The translations under genes were made by a program, and so were the position numbers. Shown here piece by piece: positions 16,706 to 25,428 of a DNA stretch of 64,000 nt (position 1 is the stretch's first letter; each line of letters opens with the position of its first letter). Below the pieces are notes generated by a model. That model saw nothing but the letters and a program-made list of their open reading frames with translations. It searched no databases and was not told where the DNA came from. The stretch is from Faucicola tetraodonis (GTDB taxonomy: Bacteria; Pseudomonadota; Gammaproteobacteria; Pseudomonadales; Moraxellaceae), in assembly GCA_032017425.1 (NCBI GenBank), contig DALZPW010000012.1, one strand, 5' to 3'.

Positions 16706-17230
16706 ATGTCTGCAGCGCATCACAACCTTTGTATTCGCCTAGCTGCGATTGATGATTTACCGCGCATCGTTGAAATTTATAACCAAAGTATCGCAGGTAA
16801 GCAAGCCACGGCAGATTTACAGCCTGTGAGCGTGGCAGATAGGCAAGCGTGGTTTGACGCTCATACGGGCAACCGTCCGTTGGTGGTTGCCCAAACTAGC
16901 TCCGAAAATAGCTTAGGTGAAATCATCGGTTGGGGCAGTTTATCTGATTTATATGCGCGTCCTGCCTATCATATCAGTACTGAAATCAGTATCTATGTGG
17001 CACAGGAAGCCAAAGGGCAAGGTGTGGGCAAGGCGTTGGTCAATTATTTAATCGAAGTTGCGCCAAGTTGTGGCGTGCAGCAAGTGGTTGCGCTAATTTT
17101 TGCCCATAATACACCGAGCCTTGTGATGTTTGAGAAGCTAGGATTTGAGCCATGGGGCAAGTTTAAGCAAGTTTGCGATATGAACGGATTTATTGCTGAT
17201 GTGGTGATTTTGGGAAAAAGTGTAGATTAG
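16706..17230 (+). CDS. GNAT acetyltransferase, phosphinothricin acetyltransferase-like
   Basis: 174 residues. Looks like the PAT/MddA (YncA-type) group that acetylates phosphinothricin, methionine sulfoximine or related amino acids: 'IRLAAIDDLPRIVEIYNQSI' at the start, acetyl-CoA loop 'QEAKGQGVGKALVNYL' (about 110-125), 'IFAHNTPSLVMFEKLGFEPWG' and 'VILGKSVD' at the end. GGAG lies 8 bases before the ATG. It is divergent from ribF and followed by a terminator. Substrate is inferred from the family only. It is a different subfamily from the GNAT domain inside ileS. Confidence 0.85.
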   Translation: MSAAHHNLCIRLAAIDDLPRIVEIYNQSIAGKQATADLQPVSVADRQAWFDAHTGNRPLVVAQTSSENSLGEIIGWGSLSDLYARPAYHISTEISIYVAQEAKGQGVGKALVNYLIEVAPSCGVQQVVALIFAHNTPSLVMFEKLGFEPWGKFKQVCDMNGFIADVVILGKSVD

Positions 17231-17233
17231 ATA

Positions 17234-17259
17234 AAAAAGGCTCAATATGAGCCTTTTTT
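17234..17259. terminator. Bidirectional intrinsic terminator
   Basis: A-run, stem 'ggctca/tgagcc' extended by A-T pairs, 3-base loop, T run. It serves the GNAT gene and probably pilU (ends 17301) from the other side. Confidence 0.85.
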
Positions 17260-17300
17260 GTGTTACATAGTTACTATGATTATTGGACAATAGCCTGTTG

Positions 17301-18452
17301 TTAGAACATTGTGTTCTCATTTGCGGGGCTATTATCATCAGATTGCAGGGAGAAATTTAGTTCATTTTCATCAATTTTATTGGCTGATTTACTTTCCAGC
17401 TTAATAAGTAGGCGTAAATCGTTGGGTGAATCAGCGTGTTGGATGGCATCGCGGTAAGTGATGTCGCCATTTTCATACAAATCAAACAACGCTTGGTCAA
17501 AGGTTTGCATCCCAATTTCACGGGAACGTTTCATGACAGGCTTAATTTCGTGGATTTCCCCTTTACGGATGTAATCACCAATCAGTTGCGAATTGAGCAA
17601 AATTTCAATCGCAGCGCGGCGACCTTTGCCATCAGGGGTAGCAATCAATTGCTGCGCCACAATGGCTCGAAGGTTTAAGGACAAATCCATCAAAATCTGC
17701 TCGTGATGGTTTGCTTCAAAGAAGTGAATAATACGCTCAAGCGCTTGGTTGGCATTGGTGGCGTGTAGGGTGGCAAACACCAAGTGTCCTGTTTCAGCAT
17801 ATTGAATGGCATAATCCATGGTTTCGCGGGTACGAATCTCGCCAATCAAAATCACATCAGGTGCTTGACGTAGGGCGTTTTTTAATCCTGCTTCAAATGA
17901 CTTGGTATCAATGCCTACTTCGCGTTGGGTGATGATACAGCCTTTATGTTCATGCAGGTATTCAATCGGGTCTTCGATGGTGATAATATGGCCGCGCGAA
18001 TTTTCGTTGCGATACCCCATCATAGCTGCCAGTGTGGTAGATTTACCTGTACCTGTCGCACCGACTAGTAGCACGATGCCGCGTTTTTTCATGGCAATTT
18101 CATTCAAAATCGGTGGTAGATTGAGTTGCTCTACCGTTGGGATTTTGGTTTCAATTTTACGTAGCACCATGCCCGCACAGTCTTTTTGGACAAAGGCAGA
18201 AACACGAAAGCGTGCGGTTTGGTGTTTGTCACTAATGGCAAACTGGCATTCTAGGGTGTCGTCAAACTCTTTGCTTTGAGCAGGCGTCATCACGCTTTTG
18301 ACCAGCGTCATTGATTGCTCTGGGGTCAGCGCTGACTTGGTGACTGGCGCGATAGTACCATTGACTTTCATTGATATGGGCGCATCGGCGGTGATAAAAA
18401 GGTCGGAGCCGTTTTTTTGTATCATTAGCTGCAGTAATTTATCAAGATCCAT
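17301..18452 (-). CDS. pilU: Type IV pilus retraction ATPase accessory PilU
   Basis: PilT-dependent second retraction ATPase of type IV pili; hexameric and cytoplasmic. 383 residues. Walker A 'GATGTGKST' at 131-139, Asp box 'IITIEDPIEYLH', Walker B 'PDVILIGEIR', His box 'GHLVFATLHATNA'. The C-terminal tail of about 35 residues ('SKSANKIDENELNF...') is Asn/Glu/Ser-rich. It lies 49 bases downstream of pilT in the same direction, so the two are probably co-transcribed. PilT/PilU assignment follows position and the longer, PilU-like C-terminus. Confidence 0.93.
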   Translation of the reverse strand: MDLDKLLQLMIQKNGSDLFITADAPISMKVNGTIAPVTKSALTPEQSMTLVKSVMTPAQSKEFDDTLECQFAISDKHQTARFRVSAFVQKDCAGMVLRKIETKIPTVEQLNLPPILNEIAMKKRGIVLLVGATGTGKSTTLAAMMGYRNENSRGHIITIEDPIEYLHEHKGCIITQREVGIDTKSFEAGLKNALRQAPDVILIGEIRTRETMDYAIQYAETGHLVFATLHATNANQALERIIHFFEANHHEQILMDLSLNLRAIVAQQLIATPDGKGRRAAIEILLNSQLIGDYIRKGEIHEIKPVMKRSREIGMQTFDQALFDLYENGDITYRDAIQHADSPNDLRLLIKLESKSANKIDENELNFSLQSDDNSPANENTMF

Positions 18453-18501
18453 AACGCGTCTCTCGCATTGTTTTTATAAGATTGTTTCTATCAAACAGTT
18501 A

Positions 18502-19551
18502 TCACATAAAATTTTCAGGTTGTTTGGCATATTGGCGCGCCGATTCTTTGCTAATCACGCCTTTATTGACCAACTCGCGAAGGCTTTGATCGAGTGTGGT
18601 CATACCATCGCCTGCACTGGTTTGGATAGCAGAGTACATTTGGGCGACTTTGTTTTCACGAATCAAGTTACGAATCGCAGGCGTACCAATCATAATTTCA
18701 TGCGCGGCGACACGACCTCCCGTTTGGCGTTTGAGTAGCGACTGCGAGATAACCGCTTGCAGCGACTCAGATAACATCGCACGAATCATGTCTTTTTCGG
18801 CGGCGGGGAACACGTCGACCACACGGTCAATGGTTTTGGCAGCAGATGAGGTATGCAATGTCCCAAATACCAAGTGCCCTGTTTCAGCAGCCGTCAATGC
18901 CAAGCGGATGGTCTCAAGGTCACGCATCTCACCGACAAGAATAACATCAGGGTCTTCACGTAGGGCAGAGCGCAGTGCAGCATCAAAGCTTAAGGTATCA
19001 CGGTGGACTTCCCGTTGGTTGATGAGGGATTTTTTTGATTGATGCACAAATTCAATCGGGTCTTCGATGGTTAAGATATGTTCTTTACGGGTTTCATTGA
19101 TATAGTTAATCATCGCCGCAAGGGTTGTTGACTTACCCGAACCCGTTGGACCTGTGACCAGTACCACGCCGCGTTTGTAGTTAGAGATTTTCTCAAAAAT
19201 CGGTCCCATACCAAGCTGCTCCATCGTTAATACCTCAGATGGAATGGTACGAAATACCGCACCTGCGCCCCGGTTTTGGTTAAAGGCATTGACACGAAAG
19301 CGCGCCACATTGGGAATTTCAAACGAAAAATCGGTTTCAAAAAACTCTTCATAATCGGCACGTTGTTTGTCGTTCATGATGTCATAAATCAAACTATGCA
19401 CTTTTTGGTGATCAAGCGGTGGCATGTTGATTTTGGTGATTTCACCATCTACCCGAATCATCGGCGGTAAGCCTGCTGAAATATGTAAGTCAGAGGCTTT
19501 ATTTTTGAATGCAAAACGCAACAAATCGTCAATCGATAATTCCTTTGCCAT
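18502..19551 (-). CDS. pilT: Type IV pilus retraction ATPase PilT
   Basis: Drives pilus retraction, twitching motility and DNA uptake. 349 residues from 'MAKELSIDDLL'. Walker A 'GPTGSGKST' at 134-142, 'ILTIEDPIEFVH', 'PDVILVGEMRDLETI', 'GHLVFGTLHTSSAAKT', and the C-terminal 'AIRNLIRE' helix of PilT. The frame is open to 19680, but that part encodes a non-conserved hydrophobic stretch; the ATG at 19551, with AGGA upstream, gives the canonical N-terminus. It is divergent from the yggS homologue, a common arrangement in gammaproteobacteria. Confidence 0.96.
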   Translation of the reverse strand: MAKELSIDDLLRFAFKNKASDLHISAGLPPMIRVDGEITKINMPPLDHQKVHSLIYDIMNDKQRADYEEFFETDFSFEIPNVARFRVNAFNQNRGAGAVFRTIPSEVLTMEQLGMGPIFEKISNYKRGVVLVTGPTGSGKSTTLAAMINYINETRKEHILTIEDPIEFVHQSKKSLINQREVHRDTLSFDAALRSALREDPDVILVGEMRDLETIRLALTAAETGHLVFGTLHTSSAAKTIDRVVDVFPAAEKDMIRAMLSESLQAVISQSLLKRQTGGRVAAHEIMIGTPAIRNLIRENKVAQMYSAIQTSAGDGMTTLDQSLRELVNKGVISKESARQYAKQPENFM

Positions 19552-19811
19552 GATGTCGAATCCTACAGGTGGGTAATGAAAATACAAAAGCAGCAATAGA
19601 AAAAAGCCGCGGGAAAAAGAGATAGTTATACTATAATCATCCGTCCACAAAAAAAACAGAAAAAACTGACTAGGCATCATAGTTTTTTGTTGATTTTAGC
19701 TTATGCTAAACTTAAATTTAAAAATCAGCGGCACCAGTGCGAAAAAAACCAAAAACATCATCTTAACTCGCAAACAGTCAGCCAACCCCCTATCAACAGG
19801 AAAAGTTAACC

Positions 19812-20537
19812 ATGCAAACATTCGATGAACAACAGCCATTGGCGACAAGCGCAACAGACGCTGAAAACCAAGCCTTGATAGCGCGTTGGCAACAGATGAA
19901 AACTGACGTTGCTAGACTCAATCCAACTGTCAAACTGCTTGCGGTATCCAAAACCAAACCCAGCTGGATGATTCGCACCTTAGCGCAGCAAGGTCAGCAA
20001 GATTTTGGTGAAAACTATGTGCAAGAAGCGGTGGCAAAAATCGCCGCACTCAAAGACGTTACTGCCAACGAGCAGCCATTGGTGTGGCATTATATCGGTC
20101 ATATTCAGCGTAACAAGACCAAAGAGTTGGCGGCGCATTTTGATTGGGTGCATGGGGTCGATCGCTTAATTATTGCCCAGCGTCTCAATGGGCAAAGGGG
20201 TGAACACCTTCCGCCACTCAATATCTGTATCGAAGTCAATATTGACGATGAAGCCAGTAAATCAGGCTGCCAGCCGGACCAGTTACCTGAATTGGTGACA
20301 GAGATTAGCCAATTACCCAATTTGCAATTACGCGGACTGATGATTATCCCTGCCAAAAATTCCGCGTCTGCCTTTATCAAAACCCAACAGCTTTTTGAGC
20401 AAAACAAGCGCTATCATGCACATCCTGAGCAGTGGGATACTTTGTCAATGGGCATGAGCGGCGACATTGAGCAAGCCATTGCCGCGGGTGCCACCATCGT
20501 TCGTATTGGCACCGCCATTTTTGGGGCGAGAAATTAG
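19812..20537 (+). CDS. yggS: PLP-binding protein of the YggS/PLPHP family
   Basis: Pyridoxal-phosphate homeostasis protein; fold type III without known enzymatic activity. 241 residues. PLP lysine in 'LLAVSKTKPSWMI' (about 42-54), 'FGENYVQEA', 'WHYIGHIQRNKTKEL', 'GLMIIPAKN' and 'LSMGMSGDIEQAIAAGATIVRIGTAIFG' at the C-terminus. The N-terminus has about 15 extra residues. AGGA precedes the ATG at 19812. A terminator follows. Confidence 0.94.
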   Translation: MQTFDEQQPLATSATDAENQALIARWQQMKTDVARLNPTVKLLAVSKTKPSWMIRTLAQQGQQDFGENYVQEAVAKIAALKDVTANEQPLVWHYIGHIQRNKTKELAAHFDWVHGVDRLIIAQRLNGQRGEHLPPLNICIEVNIDDEASKSGCQPDQLPELVTEISQLPNLQLRGLMIIPAKNSASAFIKTQQLFEQNKRYHAHPEQWDTLSMGMSGDIEQAIAAGATIVRIGTAIFGARN

Positions 20538-20600
20538 TGAGAATAACGGGGTAAAAGGACATCAATTTAACGACTTTTATCAGTTTTCACTCAACTATTA

Positions 20601-20636
20601 AGCAGGATCAGTTACTTATTGACCCTGCTTTTTTTT
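20601..20636 (+). terminator. Intrinsic terminator after yggS
   Basis: 'agcaggatca' pairs with 'tgaccctgct' (one internal mismatch), followed by eight T. Confidence 0.8.
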
Positions 20637-20962
20637 ACAGTAAGCCAAAATAAAGGCGAGATTGTAGGGATTGTTTAACCCAATGTGGTGTTAAATTAAT
20701 GATTTTCTTACCCAATTATTGCTGTAAGCTTTCTATAAGATTTCTGTAAGCAAATTAGCTTACATTGTAATATTTTTTAACATTTTATGGAAAAAAGATA
20801 TCCACATCTAAAAAACTTTATTGGTATGATGGCGTTGTTTTACAGAATGTAACCAATACAATAGTTATGTAATTTTTATCCGTATATCAACTTTTTAGCT
20901 TCTAGTAATCAATTTTGATATAGCCCATATACGGATAAAAGTTCTGAACGGATTAAAGCCCT
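20637..20962. other. Regulatory-looking region upstream of the NlpC/P60 gene
   Basis: AT-rich, about 325 bases, no gene. It holds an inverted repeat 'tgtaagc/gcttaca' (about 20747-20766), a DnaA-box-like 'tatccaca' near 20800, and a 14-bp inverted repeat (20874-20940). Confidence 0.5.
20874..20940. repeat. 14-bp perfect inverted repeat in the NlpC/P60 leader
   Basis: Arms 'ttttatccgtatat' (20874-20887) and 'atatacggataaaa' (20927-20940) match without error and enclose 39 bases, which contain a further 'atcaa/ttgat' pair. The right arm ends 22 bases before the ATG, so the structure could be an operator or an RNA hairpin affecting translation. Confidence 0.65.
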
Positions 20963-21487
20963 ATGAACTTTCTTCAAAAAACTTTATTAACCGCTCTACC
21001 TTGTGTCTTGTTCAGCCTAGCCCCAACCGCTGCCAATGCCGACAATGGTATCACAGAATATTTCGGTAGCTTTAACTCAAGTGTTTCTCAAAATCCAGAG
21101 GGTGGCTCAAAAGCAGATAGCCTCATTGCAAAAGCCAAAAACTTTATCGGTTTACCTTACCGCTGGGGTGGTACCAGCCCAACGAGTGGTTTTGACTGTA
21201 GCGGCTTTATGCAATATGTTTATAAACAAACCGCTAACATCAATCTGCCACGTACCTCAAGCAGCATGGCGCAAGTGGGTGAACGTATTAGCCGTAATGA
21301 GTTAAAGCCAGGCGATATGGTGTTTTTCTCTCAAGGTGGTGGTCGTATCTCTCATGTGGGCATGTACATCGGTGAAGGTCGTTTTATTCATTCACCATCA
21401 ACCGGCAAAAGTATTTCTATTACAAGTTTAGATTCTGGCTATTGGGCAAATAAATTCGTGACAGCGCGCCGTGTCTTGGACGCTTGA
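20963..21487 (+). CDS. Secreted NlpC/P60 peptidoglycan hydrolase
   Basis: Periplasmic or secreted cysteine peptidase that cuts peptidoglycan stem peptides (gamma-D-Glu-DAP type in related Spr/MepS proteins). 174 residues. Signal peptide about 1-26 (cleavage after 'ANA'); no lipobox, so not a lipoprotein like MepS. Catalytic triad: Cys79 in 'FDCSGF', His131 in 'ISHVGMYIG', His143 in 'FIHS'. 'GLPYRWGGTSP' is the usual lead-in to the active site. The ribosome site is poor, and a large inverted repeat sits just upstream. It has its own terminator. Confidence 0.93.
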   Translation: MNFLQKTLLTALPCVLFSLAPTAANADNGITEYFGSFNSSVSQNPEGGSKADSLIAKAKNFIGLPYRWGGTSPTSGFDCSGFMQYVYKQTANINLPRTSSSMAQVGERISRNELKPGDMVFFSQGGGRISHVGMYIGEGRFIHSPSTGKSISITSLDSGYWANKFVTARRVLDA

Positions 21488-21563
21488 GTGTAATCGAGAA
21501 CGTTACTATTAAAGAATATTGTTGAAAAAACCCATAAAGTTAAAATGCTGTGAAATGTTGATC

Positions 21564-21590
21564 AAGGTAAGTTTATGCTTACCTTTTTTA
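21564..21590 (+). terminator. Intrinsic terminator after the NlpC/P60 gene
   Basis: Arms 'aaggtaag' (21564-21571) and 'cttacctt' (21578-21585), 6-base loop, T run. Confidence 0.88.
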
Positions 21591-21701
21591 TTTTGTCGAG
21601 GAAATTTTGATACAAATAGATAAGTCAAGAATAATTAAAAAAAATTAAACATTTACCCATTGGTTATTAATAAAGTATTAGAATGAAGCAATAATACCTT
21701 A

Positions 21702-21707
21702 TATAAT
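21702..21707 (+). promoter_or_regulatory. Candidate -10 element for the GGDEF gene
   Basis: TATAAT, about 125 bases before the ATG at 21833, with a weak -35 'ttagaa' 18 bases upstream. The remaining part of this gap (21591-21832) is AT-rich and shows no gene. Confidence 0.4.
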
Positions 21708-21832
21708 CTTTAGGGTAAGTTAAATGCAAACGACTAAAACTAATCAATGAACGACAATGACTGACATCGCTGTTGATTTGTTTAATGCGTGACGCCCTTT
21801 TTTAATAGATTTATTGATTTTGCAATAATCCT

Positions 21833-23182
21833 ATGACCCAAACCGCCTTGCCAAGCTTTAAAGAACAATTGCAGCAAACGCTAAAATTTTTTAGCTTTAA
21901 ACCTTCGCTATATATCAATTCGCCAAGAGTCAACGATACCAATAAATTCATGCTGTTTATTATATTGGCGTTGGTTGAGACATTTTTTCATTTAATTTGG
22001 TATGCGACAGTTCTTGTCATCACATTGCCTATAGATATCTTTCCTTTTGCGCACAAGTTCAACCAAATCTTTAATCGCAGCTTGATGATCAATGTTACCT
22101 ATTTGGGACTGGCGATGGTGTTGTTTTGCGGGTATTCACTATGGGTCATCACTCGCATTCCTGAACAGTCAAGACTTTGGCGAGAGTACCAAATCTTTTT
22201 TGTAATCATCTATTTGATTTATGAAAATCTTTTTATTGTCTGGATTGGCAACAACAGTGCGCTTGAAGGTGTAATGCTGATTAGTTCCACCGGTCTTGGG
22301 ATGGTGCTATTAAGATGGCGACTGGTCTGGGTGTCGTTTGTCAGTTGTATTGTTGCATTATTTATTTTTAATATGAGTAATAGCATGAACTGGTGGCAAT
22401 TGTTGCCTAGGTTGTATCCAAGTTTAGCAGCGCGTAGTCATTGGCTTTGGGGATTGTCTTTTAGCTTTTTGGTAACCGCCAAGGCAACAGTCACGCTGTA
22501 TTGTATTTTACAGGGCATGAAAGTCATGAACTTTCAGCGCCGCAAGATTTATGATTTGCTAGAAGCTGATGCGCTCACCAATATTGCCAATCGGCGTACC
22601 ATTTATAGTTTTTTGAGTTATTTATGGCAACGTAAAAGCGATTGGAATACGCTTAGTGTGATTTATATTGATTTGGACAAATTTAAACATATCAATGATA
22701 AATATGGTCATGATGCGGGTGATGCGACGTTGATTTGTACCGCGAATACCTTAAAAAACTTCTTACCGACAGGGACGATGTTTGGACGCGTGGGTGGGGA
22801 AGAATTTTGCATCATCTTGCCTAATATGGGGATTGAGCAAGCCTACGATATGGCAGAGCAGCTGCGCCAGGCTTTTGAAAAGCAAGTGGTGAGATATGGC
22901 ATCTTTGATACAGAAATTCAATTTACCGCAAGCTTAGGTATAGCCAGCCTTTATCAAAATCATGGGAGAGATAGCGAGCGTGCGATTAATAATCGCAGTT
23001 TTATCGAATATATGCGCGAGTATATGCATAGTTTACCAACCATGCCTGCACTGCCACCTGCCCTTGAGCGCATTATCAAATTCTCCGATTTGGCAATGCA
23101 GCAAGCCAAAGCCAATGGTCGCAACTGTGTGGTCAAAGGTCAATGTTATTTATTGATGACGCAAAGCAATCAGCCGTCATAA
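21833..23182 (+). CDS. Membrane diguanylate cyclase (GGDEF)
   Basis: Makes cyclic di-GMP. 449 residues. About six membrane helices occupy residues 38-225; no known sensor family recognised. The GGDEF domain follows: 'DALTNIANRR' (246-255), 'IYIDLDKFKHINDKYGHDAGD' (277-297) and the active-site motif GGEEF at 321-325, intact. The inhibitory RxxD site that normally lies five residues before the motif is absent ('LPTGTMFGRV'), so product inhibition by this route is unlikely. An unusual insertion of about 45 residues ('HGRDSERAINNRSFIEYMRE...') separates the last strands before 'DLAMQQAKANGRN'. The gene is convergent with truD. Confidence 0.92.
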   Translation: MTQTALPSFKEQLQQTLKFFSFKPSLYINSPRVNDTNKFMLFIILALVETFFHLIWYATVLVITLPIDIFPFAHKFNQIFNRSLMINVTYLGLAMVLFCGYSLWVITRIPEQSRLWREYQIFFVIIYLIYENLFIVWIGNNSALEGVMLISSTGLGMVLLRWRLVWVSFVSCIVALFIFNMSNSMNWWQLLPRLYPSLAARSHWLWGLSFSFLVTAKATVTLYCILQGMKVMNFQRRKIYDLLEADALTNIANRRTIYSFLSYLWQRKSDWNTLSVIYIDLDKFKHINDKYGHDAGDATLICTANTLKNFLPTGTMFGRVGGEEFCIILPNMGIEQAYDMAEQLRQAFEKQVVRYGIFDTEIQFTASLGIASLYQNHGRDSERAINNRSFIEYMREYMHSLPTMPALPPALERIIKFSDLAMQQAKANGRNCVVKGQCYLLMTQSNQPS

Positions 23183-23218
23183 CTTAGCCTTTATAATTTA
23201 GCTTCTATAACCCAGCCT

Positions 23219-24307
23219 TCATAATTCAGTGGTGAGTACCGAGCTTGCAACAAGCGTATCAATCATCGTCGTCGCAAAACTGCCTGCCGGTAATTCAAAA
23301 TCTAACACCAATGTCTCACCGTCTTGCCAAACCCATTGCAAGTTACGGGGCAACATACGCAGGGAGCGGCGCTGCTGCTTTAAACCAAACTCAATCAGAC
23401 CTTGACTTAGCTGCTGATAAATGGGATTGTCAGTGATGACGGATAGTTCTAATGCGTTAACCTTACCACTGCTTTTTAACTCACCTGCGCCCCACATCGG
23501 TGCAGTCAAATGGATATCACCACTTTGTAGCCTTGATAGCATGGTTTCATCTATATGCTGTGCCACAAAAATACTGTTTGAACCCGCCAAATTCATCACA
23601 TCACCATCAAGCGGTTGGTTCCAAATGCCCAATGCGATACGTTTTGCCAAGATGGCATTGAATAATTCACTACGCGCTGCCGACAGATACAGACTGATTT
23701 TATCTTGGTCAAATTTGCGATGAATTTTTTTGCCCCTAATTGTATGATGGGTGAATAGTTCGATAGCGGCATCAGTATTATTGGCATCTTGCCCAAAGCG
23801 CTGCTCGCCAAAATAATTGGGAACACCTTGTGTTTTGATAGTCGCAAGTTGTTGCTCGATGGCGGCTTTCTCACCCACCACATTGCGTAAGGTGATGATA
23901 AACTGATTGGCCTGATGAGTACCGCGCCCCAGTTTTTTGTGATGCCAATGCTGTGCCAGTATTTCTAGCGTTTCATCGCTAGCTAATTTGGTCTGGACAA
24001 ATTGCTCAAAGTTTTGTTCAGGGGCAATTTTTTTTGGCAAGCGAAGACTAAACCACTGCGTCGTCAGCGCATGACGATCTTTGAGCCCCGAATATCCTAC
24101 ATCCTTGAGTGGGATGCCTGCCCATTGTGACAGCAACTTTGCCACAAAATTGGTATTCATACGGGTTTTTTGAATATGAAGCCAAAGATGTTCGCCTGTA
24201 TGGCTGCATTCAATGCCAAGTTTTTCATGGACAATAAAATCAGTGGGTTGTTGTTTATAAATAGCGGACTCAATCGCAGGGGTATAGGGTGAAGGCAGTT
24301 TTGGCAT
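23219..24307 (-). CDS. truD: tRNA pseudouridine synthase TruD
   Basis: Forms pseudouridine at position 13 of tRNA-Glu. 362 residues, normal. The catalytic Asp77 lies in 'GYSGLKDRHA'; 'TDFIVHEKLG' (22-31) and 'NYFGEQRFG' (about 175-183) are family signatures. Convergent with the cyclase gene. It is not followed by surE or ispF as in some genomes. Confidence 0.94.
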   Translation of the reverse strand: MPKLPSPYTPAIESAIYKQQPTDFIVHEKLGIECSHTGEHLWLHIQKTRMNTNFVAKLLSQWAGIPLKDVGYSGLKDRHALTTQWFSLRLPKKIAPEQNFEQFVQTKLASDETLEILAQHWHHKKLGRGTHQANQFIITLRNVVGEKAAIEQQLATIKTQGVPNYFGEQRFGQDANNTDAAIELFTHHTIRGKKIHRKFDQDKISLYLSAARSELFNAILAKRIALGIWNQPLDGDVMNLAGSNSIFVAQHIDETMLSRLQSGDIHLTAPMWGAGELKSSGKVNALELSVITDNPIYQQLSQGLIEFGLKQQRRSLRMLPRNLQWVWQDGETLVLDFELPAGSFATTMIDTLVASSVLTTEL

Positions 24308-24432
24308 GCTAGGGTTACTTGCAAAAGGTTTATTTTAACAAATGGATGATTGATAAACCATCTCGATTACAGATTCGATTACAGCAGCGCTTTATTATAA
24401 CCATGCTTTATTGTCTTATGCTAATAGGTTAA

Positions 24433-24624
24433 AAATATGACGGCAACAACAATGACGTCAAATACGGCTTGAATGCCAAAGTAATAGACAATAAAGTAGT
24501 GCTTGCTAAGTTAGGTATGTTGGTTAATTTAGGTGCATTGGGTGGCAAAATCGGTCATCCTAACTTGGCAAAATTTTTAACGCATCCTATGTTTAGCCAA
24601 TGTGAGCATAAAAAGAGAAAAAAC
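24433..24624 (+). other. Open but probably non-coding extension upstream of the GNAT gene
   Basis: The GNAT frame stays open back to 24433 and could start at a TTG at 24469. The encoded stretch has amino-acid-like composition ('DGNNNDVKYG', 'LAKLGMLVNLGALGGKIG') but does not resemble a GNAT N-terminus. It may be a remnant of another gene; see the matching piece at 25226. Confidence 0.3.
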
Positions 24625-25224
24625 ATGAAAGACCCTGATAGCAATATCGATAAAAACGCCGTGCAATTACGCGTTGCCACGCAACAAGACGTCGAAACTT
24701 TGGTAACTTTGCTCAATCGCTGTTACCGCTCAGATGAAGGCTGGACCAATGAAGCGGCTTTAATTGGTGGGATTCGTACCACGCCCGAGGAAATGACAGC
24801 CCTGATAGACAACCCGAACGTTTATCTGTTCGTGTTTGAAAATCCGCACGATAGCGATGATTTGCTCGGGTGTATTTCTGTGGATTTCTCACCCATTAAC
24901 CATCAGCCAGCGGCGTATATTGGTACTTTTGCGGTTCATCCTGCTGTGCAAGGTAAAGGCATTGGCGATACGATGTTGTCTGCGGTAGAAACGTTTGCTA
25001 TCAGACATGCCCACGCCAAAAACGTAACCCATTTACCTTTAACCCATTTACCTTTAACCCATTTATCTATGTCGATTTTAAGTCATCGACCAGAGCTGTT
25101 AAGTTATTATCAGCGCCGCGGTTATCTACTGACAGGGGAGAGGATGGCATTTCCAAGAGACGGCAACAATGGCGACCCCAAACGCGATGAGGTATTTTTA
25201 GAGTTTTTGCAAAAACCCATTTAA
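24625..25224 (+). CDS. GNAT family N-acetyltransferase with in-frame minisatellite
   Basis: 199 residues from the ATG at 24625 (weak AGAG ribosome site). GNAT fold: 'VQLRVATQQDVETLVTLLNRCYRSDEGWTNEAALIGG', 'NVYLFVFENP', 'AAYIGTFAVHPAVQGKGIGDTMLSAVE' (acetyl-CoA loop Q-G-K-G-I-G), 'SYYQRRGYLLTG'. Near residues 133-148 the sequence 'THLPLTHLPLTHLSM' reflects a 15-base direct repeat; without the extra copies the strand would read 'VTHLSMSILSHRPELLSYY'. Substrate unknown. Single gene between truD and proA, with decayed coding remnants on both sides. Confidence 0.82.
   Translation: MKDPDSNIDKNAVQLRVATQQDVETLVTLLNRCYRSDEGWTNEAALIGGIRTTPEEMTALIDNPNVYLFVFENPHDSDDLLGCISVDFSPINHQPAAYIGTFAVHPAVQGKGIGDTMLSAVETFAIRHAHAKNVTHLPLTHLPLTHLSMSILSHRPELLSYYQRRGYLLTGERMAFPRDGNNGDPKRDEVFLEFLQKPI
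25026..25067 (+). repeat. 15-bp in-frame tandem repeat inside a GNAT gene
   Basis: Unit 'acccatttaccttta' occurs twice and is followed by a third, diverged partial copy. Each unit adds five residues (T-H-L-P-L), so copy-number change alters protein length without frameshift. Confidence 0.8.
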
Positions 25225-25225
25225 G

Positions 25226-25363
25226 CAAATAAAGCGTCCGTCAACACTCAATGGACAATTTAAACTGACCCAAGATAGCAAAGGCACACCGATGTTGACG
25301 GTTACCAGTGTAAATCAAATCAGTATCTTTAAAACTAGTATCTTTAAACCTGTAGCTGCGTAA
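25226..25363 (+). pseudogene. Decayed 3' end of an unidentified gene
   Basis: Right after the GNAT stop, another frame reads like a protein C-terminus ('LNGQFKLTQDSKGTPMLTVTSVNQI', ending at TAA 25361-25363) but has no start codon, with an in-frame stop shortly upstream. The end contains a duplication of 'agtatctttaaa'. I cannot name the parent gene. Confidence 0.35.
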
Positions 25364-25381
25364 TTTGGCAGTTTAATAATT

Positions 25382-25409
25382 AAAAAAAGCCCACATCAAT
25401 CAGTGGGCT
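25382..25409 (-). terminator. Intrinsic terminator of proA
   Basis: Minus-strand stem 'agcccac/gtgggct' followed by seven T. Confidence 0.88.
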
Positions 25410-25428
25410 TTGTAGTGGTAACTAACTA

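Noticed and set aside
19552..19680. 43-residue N-terminal extension of PilT
   Set aside because: Hydrophobic, non-conserved; PilT proteins start at the position of the ATG at 19551.
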